A DNA stretch of 64,000 bases from Chrysoperla carnea (GCF_905475395.1 NC_058338.1:559001-623000), one strand, 5' to 3'; shown: positions 1-14,150, counted from the first letter of the stretch. Notes: generated from the letters alone by a model not told the origin. Numbers and translations are program-made.

Positions 1-225
1 TCTGACTGTAGAGCCAACATTTTCATTCCGTTCAGTCTCTGAAATTATTCCGCATTGAATCTAATTATTCCGAAATTGTCCTTTTCATTTCAATTACGAT
101 TCATTACTGTTTCGGACACACAGTAATAAGTTGGACAAAGACCCAAGATATTTGTTATTCATTTTATTACATTAGTTTTTTAAGAAACTGTCCGAAACAA
201 AAGGTAATCAATTTTTAAAATGAAA

Positions 226-362
226 ATGATTTTTTTTCTCAACCATCCCTGAACTATAGCGAACAAAACAAACATAAAATTGTGAAAATCGGTCCAGCCG
301 TTTTTGAGTTTTAGCGAGACTAACGCACAGCAATTTATTTTTATATATACAGATTTAGTAAC
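226..362 (+). repeat. LINE-tail-like dispersed repeat
   Basis: A stretch of about 135 bases that recurs nearly unchanged at 44,610-44,735 (for example the shared block AATCGGTCCAGCCGTTTTTG, followed by an A/T-rich tail ending ATATATACAGAT). The same kind of tail ends many insect non-LTR retrotransposons. The family assignment is from memory of such tails; the repetition is seen directly. Confidence 0.6.
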
Positions 363-1039
363 TCATGATTTTAGACCGTAAGTCTATTTTACGCCAGAAT
401 CCAGCATGATAAGTTTGAAAATGAGAGGTTAAATCATGGAATTTGAGAAAGAAATAAGGAATTGATTTGCAATTGATTTAAAAGTATATTTTTTACAAAT
501 TAAATTCACAAATTATCTCGTTAAGATCGATGGTACAAAACCAATAGCTTTGCATTATTCTGGAATAAAATTCGTCAATAACATTAAAGACTATATTTAC
601 TTAAATATCACCTTTTTACCTTTTGAATAAAAACAATTCGGTCATCATCGATTGACTGACTCCAAATCGTATGAGATTATTGATCTAGCACGAATCAATT
701 TAAGTCAATGTCTAAGAAGAATGAATGACTTTAAATATTTGTGCGTTGTCATTCTAAGCCCATCAATTTGTGACATTTATTTATAATCCAACGAACTAAT
801 ATTATTATTAAGGGACTAATGTGGAGGCGCCTGTTTAAGATAACCGTCATCAAAATTGCATCAATAGGCAAAAAGATTTTGTAGATTCAAAATAAAAAAA
901 TTTTGCGCACTTTAATTTTTTGCCAAACGAACTTACCCTGTTTTGTAAGCGCATTACATAGAAAATGAATAAATCACAGCATGCACTGGATATTTAACCA
1001 ATTAGCCTTGTTAATTGTAAAGTATTTTATTGAATTTAA

Positions 1040-1150
1040 GATAATTTTTTCCAATTTTTGGGTCGATTTAAAATGTTGCATTTTTATGGTTTTACCTCCC
1101 AACCAGCAAACAAATTATAACCTGCGATAAGGAACATGCCATTCTCGTAA
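1040..1150 (+). repeat. Partial copy of dispersed family Q
   Basis: Matches the right end of the roughly 430-base repeat found complete at 17,775-18,200 and 36,065-36,492; shared blocks are TTTTACCTCCCAACCAGCAA and GCGATAAGGAACAT. Another short piece lies near 19,380-19,432. Confidence 0.55.
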
Positions 1151-1649
1151 TGGGATTAAATTATCAATCAAGGTACAACACTTGTCTTGTTTCGCCATAT
1201 ATTGGAATGAATCATCATATATCGAATAATAAGTAGGTACACTCCACCTATAGGTTGTTAATCTTTGACTAAGACCAAAGACCAATATGACAAACTAAAT
1301 TGAAAATAGTAACCTTATTCCTGTGGGAACATTCATCTTATACCTATTGTTGGTTATTACATACAGTAACCAATAATATTACTACCAAGACCTACATGTA
1401 AGGAAATGGGCGGGTGTTTCAAAAGTAACGAGCCTATTTAAGTAATTTTGATAGAAAACACACAGCTCTAATTAAAACTTAGAGAAAACTTAAAATTTTT
1501 GTGTGGATTCGAAAATTACAAGGGAGAGAAGGAAATAGTCCGTGCGCAGGGATGATCAACAATAAAAACAAAAATCTCCTCAAAAAAGAGAACATTTTAT
1601 GATATCAGAATGTGATATTCAGTCATTCTTTCTCAATATTTCTGCGAAA

Positions 1650-1810
1650 AATAGAAAAAAAACTTTTCCAAAACTGTGTGCCCATTGAACTTTACACCAC
1701 GATAAATATATGTTGGTTGGGTTGGGTTGGGTTTAGGTGCTACGACTCCACAGGTAGACAGACAGACACACATAGCGGTCAAACTTCCCTTTTTTTGGTA
1801 TGAAGATTTA
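1650..1810 (+). repeat. LINE 3'-end-like repeat with GGGTT run and ACAG repeats
   Basis: Contains three GGGTT units, then GTGCTACGACTCCACAG, AGACAGACAGACACACA and GGTCAAACTT before a T-rich end. The same order occurs at 23,520-23,650. Short open frames on both strands here are repeat shadows. Confidence 0.5.
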
Positions 1811-2274
1811 ATTTTTGCGATTGCCGGGGTTTGATGCCAGAACGTCATGCGTACTAAGCGTGTGTTTAGGCCTCAGCTACACACATCTTTCTTATAAAAT
1901 CACAAGACTTATCTGTTATTTTTTTAACTCGACTGATCCAATACTTTTTGAACGCGGTGTATATAAGTAAAACCATACAACAATTTCAATATCTATTCGA
2001 TACATGAACCTTAAATAATCCCAACAATAGAACTAGAGAACTAGGTTTATCTATTCTAAGATAGGTAGAGGTATATAAGGTTGTAAGAAACCTCATTGTA
2101 CTCTAAGAATTATATTACATTTAGGTTAGAGGTCTAATACAAAGTCGAGTAATCAAATTCATGCCATGATCAACATGTGTGTAGGTGTACACTTGAATTC
2201 ATAAATAAATGAGCAACGATAAAGTAAATTTATTATTTTATTGTGAACATATCGAATACAATATGTGAATTACA

Positions 2275-2400
2275 AAATTTTTCGGATTGAAACGTATCTT
2301 AGAACACTTTCCATTAAATTACCCTTTTCCATAGAACCATCTCCAAACTGAACCGATTTCGAATATCATCGATTTATTCGTTTTTAATTTTAACAAATCT
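2275..2400 (+). repeat. Partial copy of the ACTGAACC dispersed family
   Basis: Shares the order AACACTTTCCATTAAATTAC then AAACTGAACCGATTTCGAA with 23,280-23,520 and 15,660-15,775. Non-coding. Confidence 0.5.
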
Positions 2401-5400
2401 AGAAAAACCACTCTTTTTTCAGGTGTCCCTTCCCGTTCTTCTCCCCTTTTATAGATTAATTAATTATTATTCCCCCAAATCCAGTTTAATTTCCAAGTAT
2501 AAAATAACGTCTTAAAGAAAGAATTACGTTTATTTTTTTTATTAAACTAGCCTGTGAATATAAATATGTAAATAAAGTGTCCCATACAAAGAATTCCTTT
2601 ATAATGTCCAAATGTCCAGTCCACAAAAATATAATTAATTTAAATATAAACATTAAAATTTATTAGAACCAACAAGTAGTGTACCTACTGTAGTACCATA
2701 CCCATCAAATATAAAATAAAAGTTCTCAGGTGAACTGACACAACTATAGTTCTCCCCTAACTTACTTAACACACATAAATTAAAAGAATGACCTAAGATC
2801 CCTTCTTATCGTCAGGTCAATTTATTATTACCAGTAACTAGAACGGTCGGTATAGGTACAGTAATGTTTGTCACCTTGCTGTAATTCTTTGCTATGGACA
2901 GTGTTTTGTCCACTATTATTATCGGGTGTCCTTCTCAAACAATGTAGAACCAAAATAATCTGACCATTTCACCTAGGAAAACAAAACTTTTTGTTGCTTC
3001 GAGCTGAAATGTATAAGTTATTGAAATAAATACCTCGATAGTCGAAATAAAATTGTATATTTTTTAAATAATCAAAAGTCTTTTAAAAAAGATAAAAGTC
3101 CTTAAATTAATATTAGGAGAACATGTATTAAAAATAGTTATCTAACTTTTGCCAATTAAATTTATGATAGGAAATTAACTAATTCAATCAAAATTTCTCA
3201 TTGAAGAATCTACAGCGTAAATCTTGCAATGAATAAGTTAATAAGTTCTAGACAGTTGAATGTTCCAAGTTTTAAATGTGTATACGTAGCTTGTGTGACA
3301 CCCTGTATAGAATGCTAGAAGTATGTGTTTGGGACATAAGAATGTTTTGTCCACAAAGTATAATTATTATTTTCTGCTATGTCCACTCACCAGAGTGCTT
3401 TAAGTTGACCCTAAACTATAACTGTCATTATTAAATCTAAATTCTCTCACAGTTAAACAAAAATATTTTATTTGTTTTTTCGAAAAAGTGACATTTTTTT
3501 TATGAATTTTAATTAATTAAAAAAAAAAAAATTATGTCTTGGTTTATATTTTTTAATTTCTTGGAAATTATTTTAAAAAGAAAAAATATAAATCAACATA
3601 ATTACTTATTTTAATACTCTGTGTATACTGAAGTTTATTTAGTTCACGAGAAAAACTTTATTTCCTTTAAGAAAATTTTGTTTTATTTTTTTAGCCCGTT
3701 CCAAATATGGCACTAAACTAGGCTGTTTTTTTATCTGTCTAAGTCTTCATGAATTTTCTAATTTTCTTAAGATGAAACATGCTTAATTAATGCAGCCCCT
3801 GCTAGAGGATCTCTTTCCGAGCGAACGAACCTTAGAAATGTAAATATGGAAAATATATTTGATATAACCTTTGAGTAAGTTTTTTCACCCTTATTCATAT
3901 TGAAAATATATGAAAATATTTATCAATTTTTCCTACTAAATGTTATTTGATGGAAAACCGCATAAGAAAAGCCTTACATGCGAAAAATATGAAGAAAAGG
4001 GAAAAAATGTAACAATTTTCAATAATAGTTTTCATTCGTTATTGTAATGTCATCTGAATATAAAACAAGTCATACCTACCTCCACGAGAATTGAGTAATA
4101 CCCTTCACGGACAGCTCAGCAGCTTTCACCATTCTGATTAACAAAATTTATTGTAGTTATTGATAAATTTGTAAGCGATATTAGATTAGATTTGAATAAA
4201 AAACATTTTCAACCGAAAATTTGGATCCGTTTTGCGATTTTTAAAACAACAGATAAAATCACAGGCGAAGTTTGATTTGCGGTTGTCAGGATGAAAAGAA
4301 TAATTTTATATTTTGCAAGTTGATAATAATATATATTTTTGATGTATTCGAGTTAGAATAGACTTAGAATTGAATAGAATTGGATGAAGTAAGTGAAGTA
4401 TTTTGATTTAGATATTCATTGCACATATTTTACATATGCGAACCAAACTTGTACATGATCTGAGCAAGCAACCAACTATTACTTTTTAAGTTTAGTGGTA
4501 TGTTAGGACTAGGGCCTGCAATTATCATGGCATTTGATAGTCACTCTTGGAAAACAGTCATGCCAGGAAATTCTTCTTCAAACAACTTTTTTGAGTTCGA
4601 AAACATTCTCCGATGTAGATTCCTTTTCTAGAATAAGATATTAGAGATATATTCATTAAGAAAGATGGAAAGATAATTGAAAAAAGGAATGCGTGTTTTT
4701 AAATTTTACTTCTTGGGTAATAACAAACATAATAATTTATAAATAATGTAAACAAATAATACACCCTGAGCTTATAGAAGTATAACTTCAATGAAAAATG
4801 TTATCATTTTTATTTTCATCAGTGCCAGTCAAGATTAGCGGACAATGAAATTTTTTCAGGCTCCATGCAAGAGAAGTCCCTCAACTACGGAATTTCGTGT
4901 TTAAAAAGTTGTTTAGGCTCACCCCATTAAATACAACGCCTGACCCCAAACCTATACAGTCTCCGTCAGATGTATGTACACCCACATCATTCACTTTAAG
5001 ACGTCATTCATGCGTGCATACGTAAATATACTTACTTATGATATGATGTCATGTATGATAAACTACACACATGACAAAGATAGATATAAAATACATAAAT
5101 TAGAAAGAGATGCATATTGTAAGTAATATATATGTGTACAGGAAGGCACTCTTCTTTTATCTAAATTATGAAAATAGTAGTGCCCAACAGCGAATGAGAT
5201 ATGCATTTGTCTCTCAGGTAAATTGTCTAAAAATTTTAGTTCTTGATGGCGACAATGCTAAAAAATTTGAGATGTTTTATCTTGAATTTAAGCTAAGAAA
5301 AATTTCGGATACTGTTGCTTACACAGGCTAATGGTTTTTGAGTTAAAAGTACAAACTTCAAGTCATACTCATTCTGAAAAAGACTTGAATATGAGTATTG

Positions 5401-6340
5401 TGTGAAAATAGTATTTTTTTATCTACGCTACCATGGATCACAGCATAATGTACCTAAAATCACACTTTTTAATATAAAATCTACACAGAACAATTTAGGG
5501 ACATTCATCATTGAATATGCTTGCTTGAAACATCCGAAAATACTACGAGTGTCCCTTCTAGAAATCGTCTGCTGTGTGTTTTCAATAGAGCTTCAACTAG
5601 CTTCAAATCACAAAGCACAAGAATCAATTTGTCAGAAAATCAATAGTTGAAGTCGAAGTCGAAGTGTTGAAAGGATGTTATCTTTTCAACCCCTTTATAT
5701 GAGCTACTGACGTCCGAAATTCGGCTGTTCAGTAATACTTTTCTTGAGTATATTTAACTTTGTGTGCGGTCCGGTATTATAGGCAAGTGATTGTCATCGG
5801 TTGCGGTTTGCGACCGTTCGGTACCGTCGCGGTCGGCCCATGTACTACTTTGGTACTTACTCCATATGAATTGATATTCAGTTCACGACTTATAAATTCA
5901 TTTTAGTGAATTGAAAGTTTCCTAGTTTTAGTTTAGTTTAGTTTCTGGTTGACAAGTTTTAAGACATATTTCACAATTCTGCTCCCTCCACCACTGCCAC
6001 CATAATATTATGATTCTAATATTAAAATATATACACATATTTATACTTTTTTTTATATCGAATTTCTCATGTTTAAGGAAAATTGAGATATTGGTTTTGT
6101 ACCGATCATCGGATCTTATAAAAGTTCATCATAATTTCTCATTTGAAAGAGGAAGTAATTATAGTTCCATGATTAACGCAAAAGATAATTTTGGGTAGAA
6201 CAAAACTGCTGGCACATACAAATTTTTTGAATAGATTTGCCTCAATTTCGTTGATACACTTCCTAAATTCTTTCCGGAAGGCATGAGAGGATGAATTGTT
6301 GTTAAATCGTATGCTTTGCTGATCACTTATAGTCCAGTAT
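2401..6340. other. Gene-free AT-rich stretch
   Basis: No open frame longer than about 80 codons, no recognisable domain and no exon series. A reverse-orientation fragment of family Q is near 2,965-2,990. A short GC-richer island near 5,770-5,860 (CGGTTGCGGTTTGCGACCG) stands out against the AT-rich background but carries no identifiable gene. Confidence 0.5.
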
Positions 6341-6420
6341 GTCAAAATTTGTATACCCTGTATATTTAAAATATATATATCCAGGTATATTAAGATTAGT
6401 TCCAAGTTTGTAATTTCATT
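6341..6420 (+). repeat. 5' piece of dispersed family P
   Basis: The block around GTATACCCTGTATATT and AGTTCCAAGTTTGTAA matches the left end of the copy at 13,660-14,150. Confidence 0.45.
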
Positions 6421-9011
6421 TGTATTGATTCTAAACTAGGAAATTCATTTAGTTTACGCTACTCTTGCTGATGATAGATTTTTTTAAAATATATATAGAA
6501 TGAGTCATGCTCACTATGCTTTGCTACGCTCCTGCTGATATTATTCACAGGGTATTAGTTTTGATAGTGTGTGTAGTAAATATGATACAGTTTAAAGGAC
6601 ACGCACTTGAAATATAAAAAAATATGGGAAACTTGATCCGATTACAACCGAACGACAAAAAAATAAAACATAATATATCCTTATACTTGTATATTCTTAT
6701 AACAAAACTATTTTATTTGATTTGAATATGAAATAGAAATATATACAACTAACAGTATTAATTGTTAAAATACTATAACTTGGGGAACGTATTCAAGTAC
6801 ATTCATGAGATTTATTAATAGACAAATAAAATAAATTATGATAAAATCAATGATTTTTACGATTTGAGCTTAACATGTGTTAAGCACCAACAACCTTAAT
6901 AATGATTTAATTCTCTTGAATTATTTTTAATTTAAGTAATTAAAAGTCATTTAATTAGTTTGATTGATGCGCATTAAATCAACCAACTATAAGTAAGTAC
7001 TTACTTAGTAGATCTATCTTAAATAGATGACCTTTTTAATTTGACCCTAAATAAACAAAATTATAAATATTATGGGGAGGAAAGATGTCTAGGTTTATCC
7101 TCTGCCTAGATAGGCCCATTTTAGTTTAAACGAATCTAAAATTTAGTTTAATTGGTCGATGAAATGAATCGCAATTGTGTGAAACTTCTATAAAGTGATT
7201 TTCTCTAAACTTTTAGGCATTATTAATAAAAAAAAACTAAGGTACATATCGTAGAATTTTACTCTAAATTTTCGTCTATTTTTCCCTTCTAACTGAGGTC
7301 TATTTTTCTCTTCTACACCCTCAAAATTTAAAATGTAAGTGTCAAATATTTTCATCTACTAATTTTTTTTTTTTTTTTTTGGGAAGTCAACTGTTAAGCC
7401 CACCTTGACAACATTCCCATATTTATAAATCATAATTATAATTATTAATTTATAAAAAATCATAACCATTATCAGTTTTTATCAATTTACAAAGAAAAAA
7501 CTTATTTCATAAATATTTCGTCATATTTTTTGAAATATTTTTAATTTTTTTCGAAAACCAAAATGAATTTAAATTTTAAGTCGGATTCTGATAACGTTGG
7601 AACGGCCAGTTTCTGAGATAAAAAAAAGACCGACTTTTCGACTTTTCTCAATGGTTTTTTTGACCTCTAAGGTGCAAAATTAGGATTTAGATGAAAATGT
7701 CAGAATCAATTTAAATGAATAATTTATATTATTAAAAAATTTAAAAAATAAAAATGTGACATAAGGCATTAAAAACTAAAAATTATTAGCAGCTACCAAT
7801 AGTTATAATTTATTAGTCACTACTTGGGTTCCCTATTGTCACTGTGAGTGTCACACCAGGCGACTAATTCAAAATTACCAAACTGATGATGTAATGAATA
7901 GTGTGTAGTTCACAGGGTGCATACAGTACTCTATCTTACATTTAAATATTACAACTACAGCGTGTAACAGAAACGAATGTTAAGTTTATACACAGAGCGT
8001 TCATTTCAAAAGTATCCATTATTGGAGTCGATGTCAGCTAAGGAAACAACTGTGACCCAACTCAAACCGGCTCCAAAAATAACAATAATTGTAACTACAT
8101 TATTTTATCGTTATTTTTTTTTTTTACTTTTTAGTACATTTTTATATTTTTACTTTTGAAGTCGGTTTACTTTTTTTGTTAAAAGTTTTTTTATTTAATC
8201 CAAAAGCTTTATCCAAAATCAAAAAAGGATTTAAAAAAAAAAACATTAGAAATTAGAATTTGAATATTTTTAATCCACAAAATAGATTTGAATCCCTGAT
8301 ATATCCTGTAAAATATATGATTATTATAGGATATACATAGATGTATGATATGCCTTCAGGATATCATACTAAGCTATTGTGTACAAGGACTATTATTAAT
8401 AGTAATAGATATTATTTTACATAACTATAATATGGGTAATCGAAAACCACACACATGCAGAATTTGGGGCGGATTGGGGGCTCGAACCACAAATCAAACC
8501 AACAGAAAAAATCTATATAATATTAAATTTAATCAATTCATTGCAATAATGGGTTCAATAATTATTATACCATTATTATTTAAGTCGCTGAATTATTGGA
8601 ATTAAGGCAGTAATCTGGTCTAGAAAATTGAAGAAATGGTTTTTTTTTGTGCATATTTTTAAAGGCTAGACTCTTAAGAATATGCTCTTAAAACGGGTTT
8701 TTTCAAAATTCGAATTGTTTTCGGAGACACAGTGAATTTTTTTTGTAACGAAGTTCGAATTGAAGGCAAAACAGCTCGGTTAACAGAAATAATTTTGTAA
8801 AAGAACGTTCAATGTATAGATCTGGGATCGTCGATTAATCTGAAATGAGATTAATATCATTATCCGAGCAGCTTTTCTGATAGAATTGTCTCCGAAACTT
8901 TAAACGTGTTTTTCTACATATTTCGAGGTGGTTGACATGATTAAATCAATGAATATTCGTTCCAAAAATAAGTCATAATAACGGATATAAAAACTTCAAC
9001 AGATGTATCTT
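6421..9011. other. Gene-free stretch
   Basis: AT-rich DNA with poly-T/poly-A runs (7,360-7,380; 8,110-8,130; 8,230-8,245). I see no gene or RNA gene here. Confidence 0.5.
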
Positions 9012-9077
9012 AGTGTCACAAAAAATGCACAGATTACAAACAGTATTACATGTAATCTGTGCATTTTTTATGACACT
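9012..9077. repeat. Near-perfect 27-bp inverted repeat (hairpin)
   Basis: Arms at 9,012-9,038 and 9,051-9,077 match at 26 of 27 positions around a 12-base loop. The core of the arm is AAAAAATGCACAGATTACA. It could be a small foldback transposon or a transcribed hairpin; nothing in the sequence decides between these. Confidence 0.75.
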
Positions 9078-9419
9078 GAGTTTACATAAATACTTTTTAA
9101 GCAAAAGGAAAAAATAATATTATTTTTAAATCCTATTAATATGATTTTGGAACTTTTTAACATCATATTTCGATTATAGTGACCAATTGTCTAAGTATAG
9201 ATATATGATATAGTCTAATCTAATATAGATATAGTATTTATTCAATTAGTTCTTTTAATTGAAATCAATTCATACTTTTTTTAGCTCTTATTAATACATT
9301 TTATAAATAATAATTCTTCATAAAATATAGATTTACAATATTTGATAAAATACATAAAAATAAATTACATAACATAAAGTTGTTGAAACTAGTTTGTCAT
9401 TTTGATATAAAATTATTGC

Positions 9420-10260
9420 AAAAACAGGTAAATCAAACCAAATTTTTAGTCTTTATAAAAATAAAATTCATTTGATGAAATGTATTATTTATTTAATAAC
9501 CAATTAAATTAATTATTTAAATACTCTGTGCTTCGTATAATTATTATTAAAACTAAATAAATATATTATTTTATATAGAAATATAAAATTATTTAACAAT
9601 AAACTAATTTCAATGTTTAAATACTCTGTGCTTTGTATAATTATTAAAACTATAAAATCTGTAAGTAATTACGCTTCGATTTCTTATCCAATTTTTTATT
9701 AATAATGGGTAAAATGTTTTGGGATCAAAATAAAATAAACCGAATTTTTAGTTTTAAGACAAAAGTAAAAATTATTTGATGAAATTTATTAATTATTTAA
9801 CTACCAACTAAAATAATTGTGTAAATACTCTGTGCTTCATATAATTATTAAAACTACAAACACTGTATATGGATTATATTTCGACTTCTAACCCAGTTTT
9901 TTTTAAGGTATTTTTAAAAAAAATATTATTTGTTAAATGTTTTGGAAGCAAATTTTGATTTTTCATCAAGAATTTATTATATTTAAAATTTATTTTAAAA
10001 TCATTTTTTCGTTTTTTTATAGAAAAATTTCTGCTATTTCGAATATCCTACGAGTGCAGTTCAATGCAGCTTCAATTGGGTTCTGTGAATGATTCGAACT
10101 TCGACTTCTAGCCCAGTTTTTTTGAAGGTAAGTTTTTTTTTATTATTTGTTAAATGTTTTGGGAACAAATTTTGACTTTTAATCAATAATTTATTATATT
10201 TAACAATTCATTTAAAAATATTTTTTCGTGTTTTTTATAGAAAAATTTTTGCTTTTTCGA
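9420..10260. repeat. Degenerate tandem array, long units
   Basis: The block TAAATACTCTGTGCTTCGTA (with small changes) occurs at about 9,522, 9,620 and 9,824. The block CGACTTCTARCCCAGTTTTTTT occurs at about 9,880 and 10,098, each followed by TATTATTTGTTAAATGTTTTGG. The order is that of diverged units of roughly 100-220 bases. No coding potential. Confidence 0.6.
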
Positions 10261-11937
10261 TCGAATTTCGGAATTTCGGTATGAATGCATATAAATATAT
10301 ACTTTTACAGCAATACATAAATGAAAATATCGCTTATAACAGCCAAAATTTTGATCTCAATTCTATGTCTTTATAAACGATTTTGTACGAATTAACGCAA
10401 ATGTTTTGGACATTTAAACAACTTTTGCACAACAAAACATTTGTAAGAATCAAAATTTGAAAGACGAGGGTAATATCTGACAATTATTTTAGAATGGCAA
10501 ATTTTCATAGGTGGGAAATTGACTTTCAAAAAGCCTGGAAAATTTCTTATTTTGTGGCAAAATCTAAAATTGATTAAACACATTACTCAAATAAACGATA
10601 AGAATAAACGAAATTCCAAAAAATATAGAATTATACGCTGTATTTAAAGTAAATTTTATCGAAAAGGGATTAAAAAACCACCCTTTTCGAAGTTTTGGTG
10701 CGTTTTAACTTCAGTATAGGCCCTCAAATTGAGATTCAGGGTTGAAAATCTGTATGTACATTGGGCTATATTTAAAAATTTGACTAGAGCCTTTCGTATT
10801 TCCAACCAGTCTAAAACGGCCTGTTGAATCCTTTCATCCCCTTTTAGACCTATGTATGAATAAGTATATAATAACCGTAACAAATAAAAGCCATAAAGCA
10901 GAGTTTATAATTTACATAAATTACAAATATAAGGTGTTGTTGAACAGTGTAAACCAATAATTTGATTATTTAATTATATTGATTAATTTTGATGGTGACT
11001 TTTATCACAGATGTGATTTAAAATGGTATACATATACCTATCAAGCAGTGACTACGTATAGTGACTACTAGAGCAGGAATAAATAAATAAAATCATTCAT
11101 CTAATATCTAATAATTGTGGGGTTGTTCACCACAAAAAAAAAAGGAATTCGTATATATATTTATTAACAAGGGTTGATTCAAATACATTACATACTGTTG
11201 TGCGTATTTATTAAGGGGAGACTCTAAGTATTACTAAAAAAAATTACATTTTATTTTATTATTATATATAGACAATTACATATAGCTGTTGTTATTCCTA
11301 CACACTATGTATTTAAATGACCATCGATAAAAAGTATACTTATATGTTCTTAAAAAAAGTCAAATTAAGCAGTATAGCTAATTCAAACATTGCAAATTGT
11401 AAAGTGGACGACTCCCTTAATATCAATGAACACAATTATTAGGATTCATATACTTAAAGTCATTTATTTGATGTAGTACAAGTATTACACTGGACCACAC
11501 ACACAATGGGGATTGTTGATGGGTTTGAGTTGTTTTGGGATGGTTTTATATTCGATTGATATCAAATCTTTTACAATTCATTACATTGTCTACGATTATT
11601 ACAAGCTTTATGAACAAGTCCTACAAAGTGATGCTAGTCACTTATTACTAACTATCAGTTACCCATCCGCTTTGCCATCTAATTTCAACTTTAAAAACAA
11701 AAGAGATCAATAATTATTTTTTAAAATAAAGAGCAACTGATGGATGTTTTTCCATGATAAATCGGTTCTCCAATCCAAAAATGTGACATAATTTCTAAAT
11801 GACCCCGAAAGAGATGTACTAGGTTATAAAAATATCAAATTTAAAACTGTTATAAAACAAACTCTAAGTATCACGTTTCGCTTCAAATCAGTTGCCATAC
11901 CATGCTTAAGTTGCCATAACTGACTGATAGCTTATTT
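10261..11937. other. Gene-free stretch
   Basis: AT-rich; short open frames at 10,392-10,583, 10,656-10,883 and 11,513-11,713 show no recognisable domain, signal peptide or splice partners. Confidence 0.45.
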
Positions 11938-11943
11938 ATATAG

Positions 11944-11985
11944 TTATGCACATGGAGGTTTTATATATTTATGCACATGGAGGTT
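11944..11985. repeat. Short direct duplication
   Basis: The 17-mer TTATGCACATGGAGGTT occurs at 11,944-11,960 and again at 11,969-11,985, a 25-base-period duplication. Confidence 0.7.
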
Positions 11986-13659
11986 GTGTGGCGTTCAAAA
12001 CAATTACTTTTTGACTTGTTATCTTCAATAAATTTTAATGCAGAAAATGATGAAATAAATGAATGGTAAATAGAAATAATAAACCTTTCAAAAATGATTC
12101 AAAAACATTATTTTATTATCTCTTAATACCCAAAATATATCATCTGCGGGCCAATTCTTTTATTTTCACTTACAATTTCGACTCATATTTGGGAATTGTC
12201 CCGTAAATTAAATTAACGTTATTTTGAAAAACTCCGATTGAAAATTGTGTACCGATCGATATCGATGGAATTTTAGACACAAAATAAATATTTTAAATTT
12301 AAAATCATTTTGCGGATTATTTATTTGAAGTATAAAGAAATTTTTATATCCATGTATAATTTTTTTTAAAGAATAGATTAATTATCTAAACTATATTATT
12401 CAACCCCTCACAATCCTCCCAGAAGCTATGTAACATATTAAAATAAGCAAAACACAGATGTAATATAGTTGTTATATTTTTTGCTAATTACTAAAATGTT
12501 CAAAATAAATTATAAATTAAAAACAATAAAACAAAAGGGAGCGAAAAGGAGCATAACATACAGCTCGACCACAACTATTATAATAATAAAAAACAATTAA
12601 CTTTTTTAAGGGATGCAAGTTAATAACAGGACTGAAATAGGGACTTTTTAGGATGTTGATCATAAATTTATTATAATTAGAGTTGAATTAGTTCATTTAA
12701 ATTAAAACCATTAATTTTTTTTTGGTAATTTTTATTTTGTGAAATAAAAATGATTTATGAAATAAACGCTGATTCGTTTCTGATGAATTTTTTAATCGTA
12801 ATCCGGAAACAAAATACGAATTCGAGTTCAAATTTTGAGTAAAAATGTATCGAATTCATTTCTTTTTTATCGAGGTATTCAAAATTATTTAAATTCTCTT
12901 TGATCCCAGTTTTATATAGGGAAGAATGGATTAAACGGGTAATTTTCGTAGTGGAGAATGTCTTGTGCAGCGGCACTTTTGTATTGTTATTCAGCGGTAA
13001 TAAATTAGTTTATGTCAAAATACTTTTAAGTACGATATTAATGAGACAATCATAAATTACATTCAATATGCAATCCAAGTGAATCCTGGTCTTTGAATTA
13101 ATGGGACTAGGGTCAGTCGTTGTATTTGACTATTATTTCAGAAAAATTGTGCCTAACTAATTAAATTACGAAGGTATTCAGAGCTGGGGATTCTTTAAAA
13201 TGTTTTCATTGCGTGGCAAATTTAAAATTGATAAATCATTCATTGAGAACAATCTCGAACTTTCAACATAGAAAGGATGTCCGTTGGTTTCGAACGTTGA
13301 GAATTGCAAGTTTATTTAAATTTGAGCTTCGACCATGTGATTCTTTCAATTTTATATCAAAAACTACGCATGGTCCTAGTCGTGTAATTATAAAAATATA
13401 AATAGGTTTTTGATAAAAACAATTAGTTAGCATACGCATCGCACGCGCGCCAAACATGCTACAAAACACTTATTTTAAGTGAAATATTATAAGTAAAAAG
13501 CACTTAAGTCATATTATCTTAAATTCTTTTGGGTTATTAAGAATTAAATTCATTTCAAATTAATTTTTCTAATTAATTTCATAATTATATCTTTTTATAA
13601 TAAATCAAAATATTTATCTTATATATTTATTACTCTAGCAAGTTTTTTGCTGTCGATCC
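11986..13659. other. Gene-free stretch
   Basis: AT-rich with no supportable gene. Overlapping opposite-strand open frames at 13,213-13,469 lack any family resemblance. Confidence 0.45.
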
Positions 13660-14150
13660 CTTTCAAGCTTATTATACCATGTATATATGAAATATACATA
13701 GTATATTAAGTTTAGTCCCAAGTTTGTAACGCTTAAAAATAATGATGCTAGGAAAAAAATTTTGTCATAGGTGTTCATGAAATCACCTAATTAGTCCATT
13801 TCCGGCTGTCCGTCTGTCCGTCTGTGGACACGATAACTCAAAAACGAAAAAAGATATCGAGCTGAAATTTTTACAGCGTACGCAGGACGTAAAAAGTGAG
13901 GTCAAGTTCGTACATGAGCATCATATGTCAATTGGGTCTTGCGTCCGTAGGACCCATTTTATAAACCGTTAGAGATAGAACAAAAGTTTAAATGTAAAAA
14001 ATGTTCCTTATCAAAAATTAAACAACTTTTGTTTGAAACATTTTTTCGTAAACATCACTGTTTACCCGTGAGGGCACCAATTAGGCGGAAATTTTATAAT
14101 ATGTACTATACTTGATTATCAGTTATGTATGTGTCACATGTTTGTATGTG
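13660..14150 (+). repeat. Dispersed family P, longest copy
   Basis: Runs from the TATA-rich start through AGTCCCAAGTTTGTAACGC, GTCCGTCTGTCCGTCTGTGG, ACGATAACTCAAAAACGAAA and CACTGTTTACCCGTGAGG. Partial copies in the window: 6,341-6,420, 31,840-31,985, 33,387-33,425 and, reversed, 38,695-38,895. No open frame. I recognise the style from many insect genomes but cannot assign a class. Confidence 0.65.

Noticed and set aside
8455-8500. tRNA-like CTCGAACC phrase
   Set aside because: No acceptor stem, D arm or anticodon arm can be folded around it.
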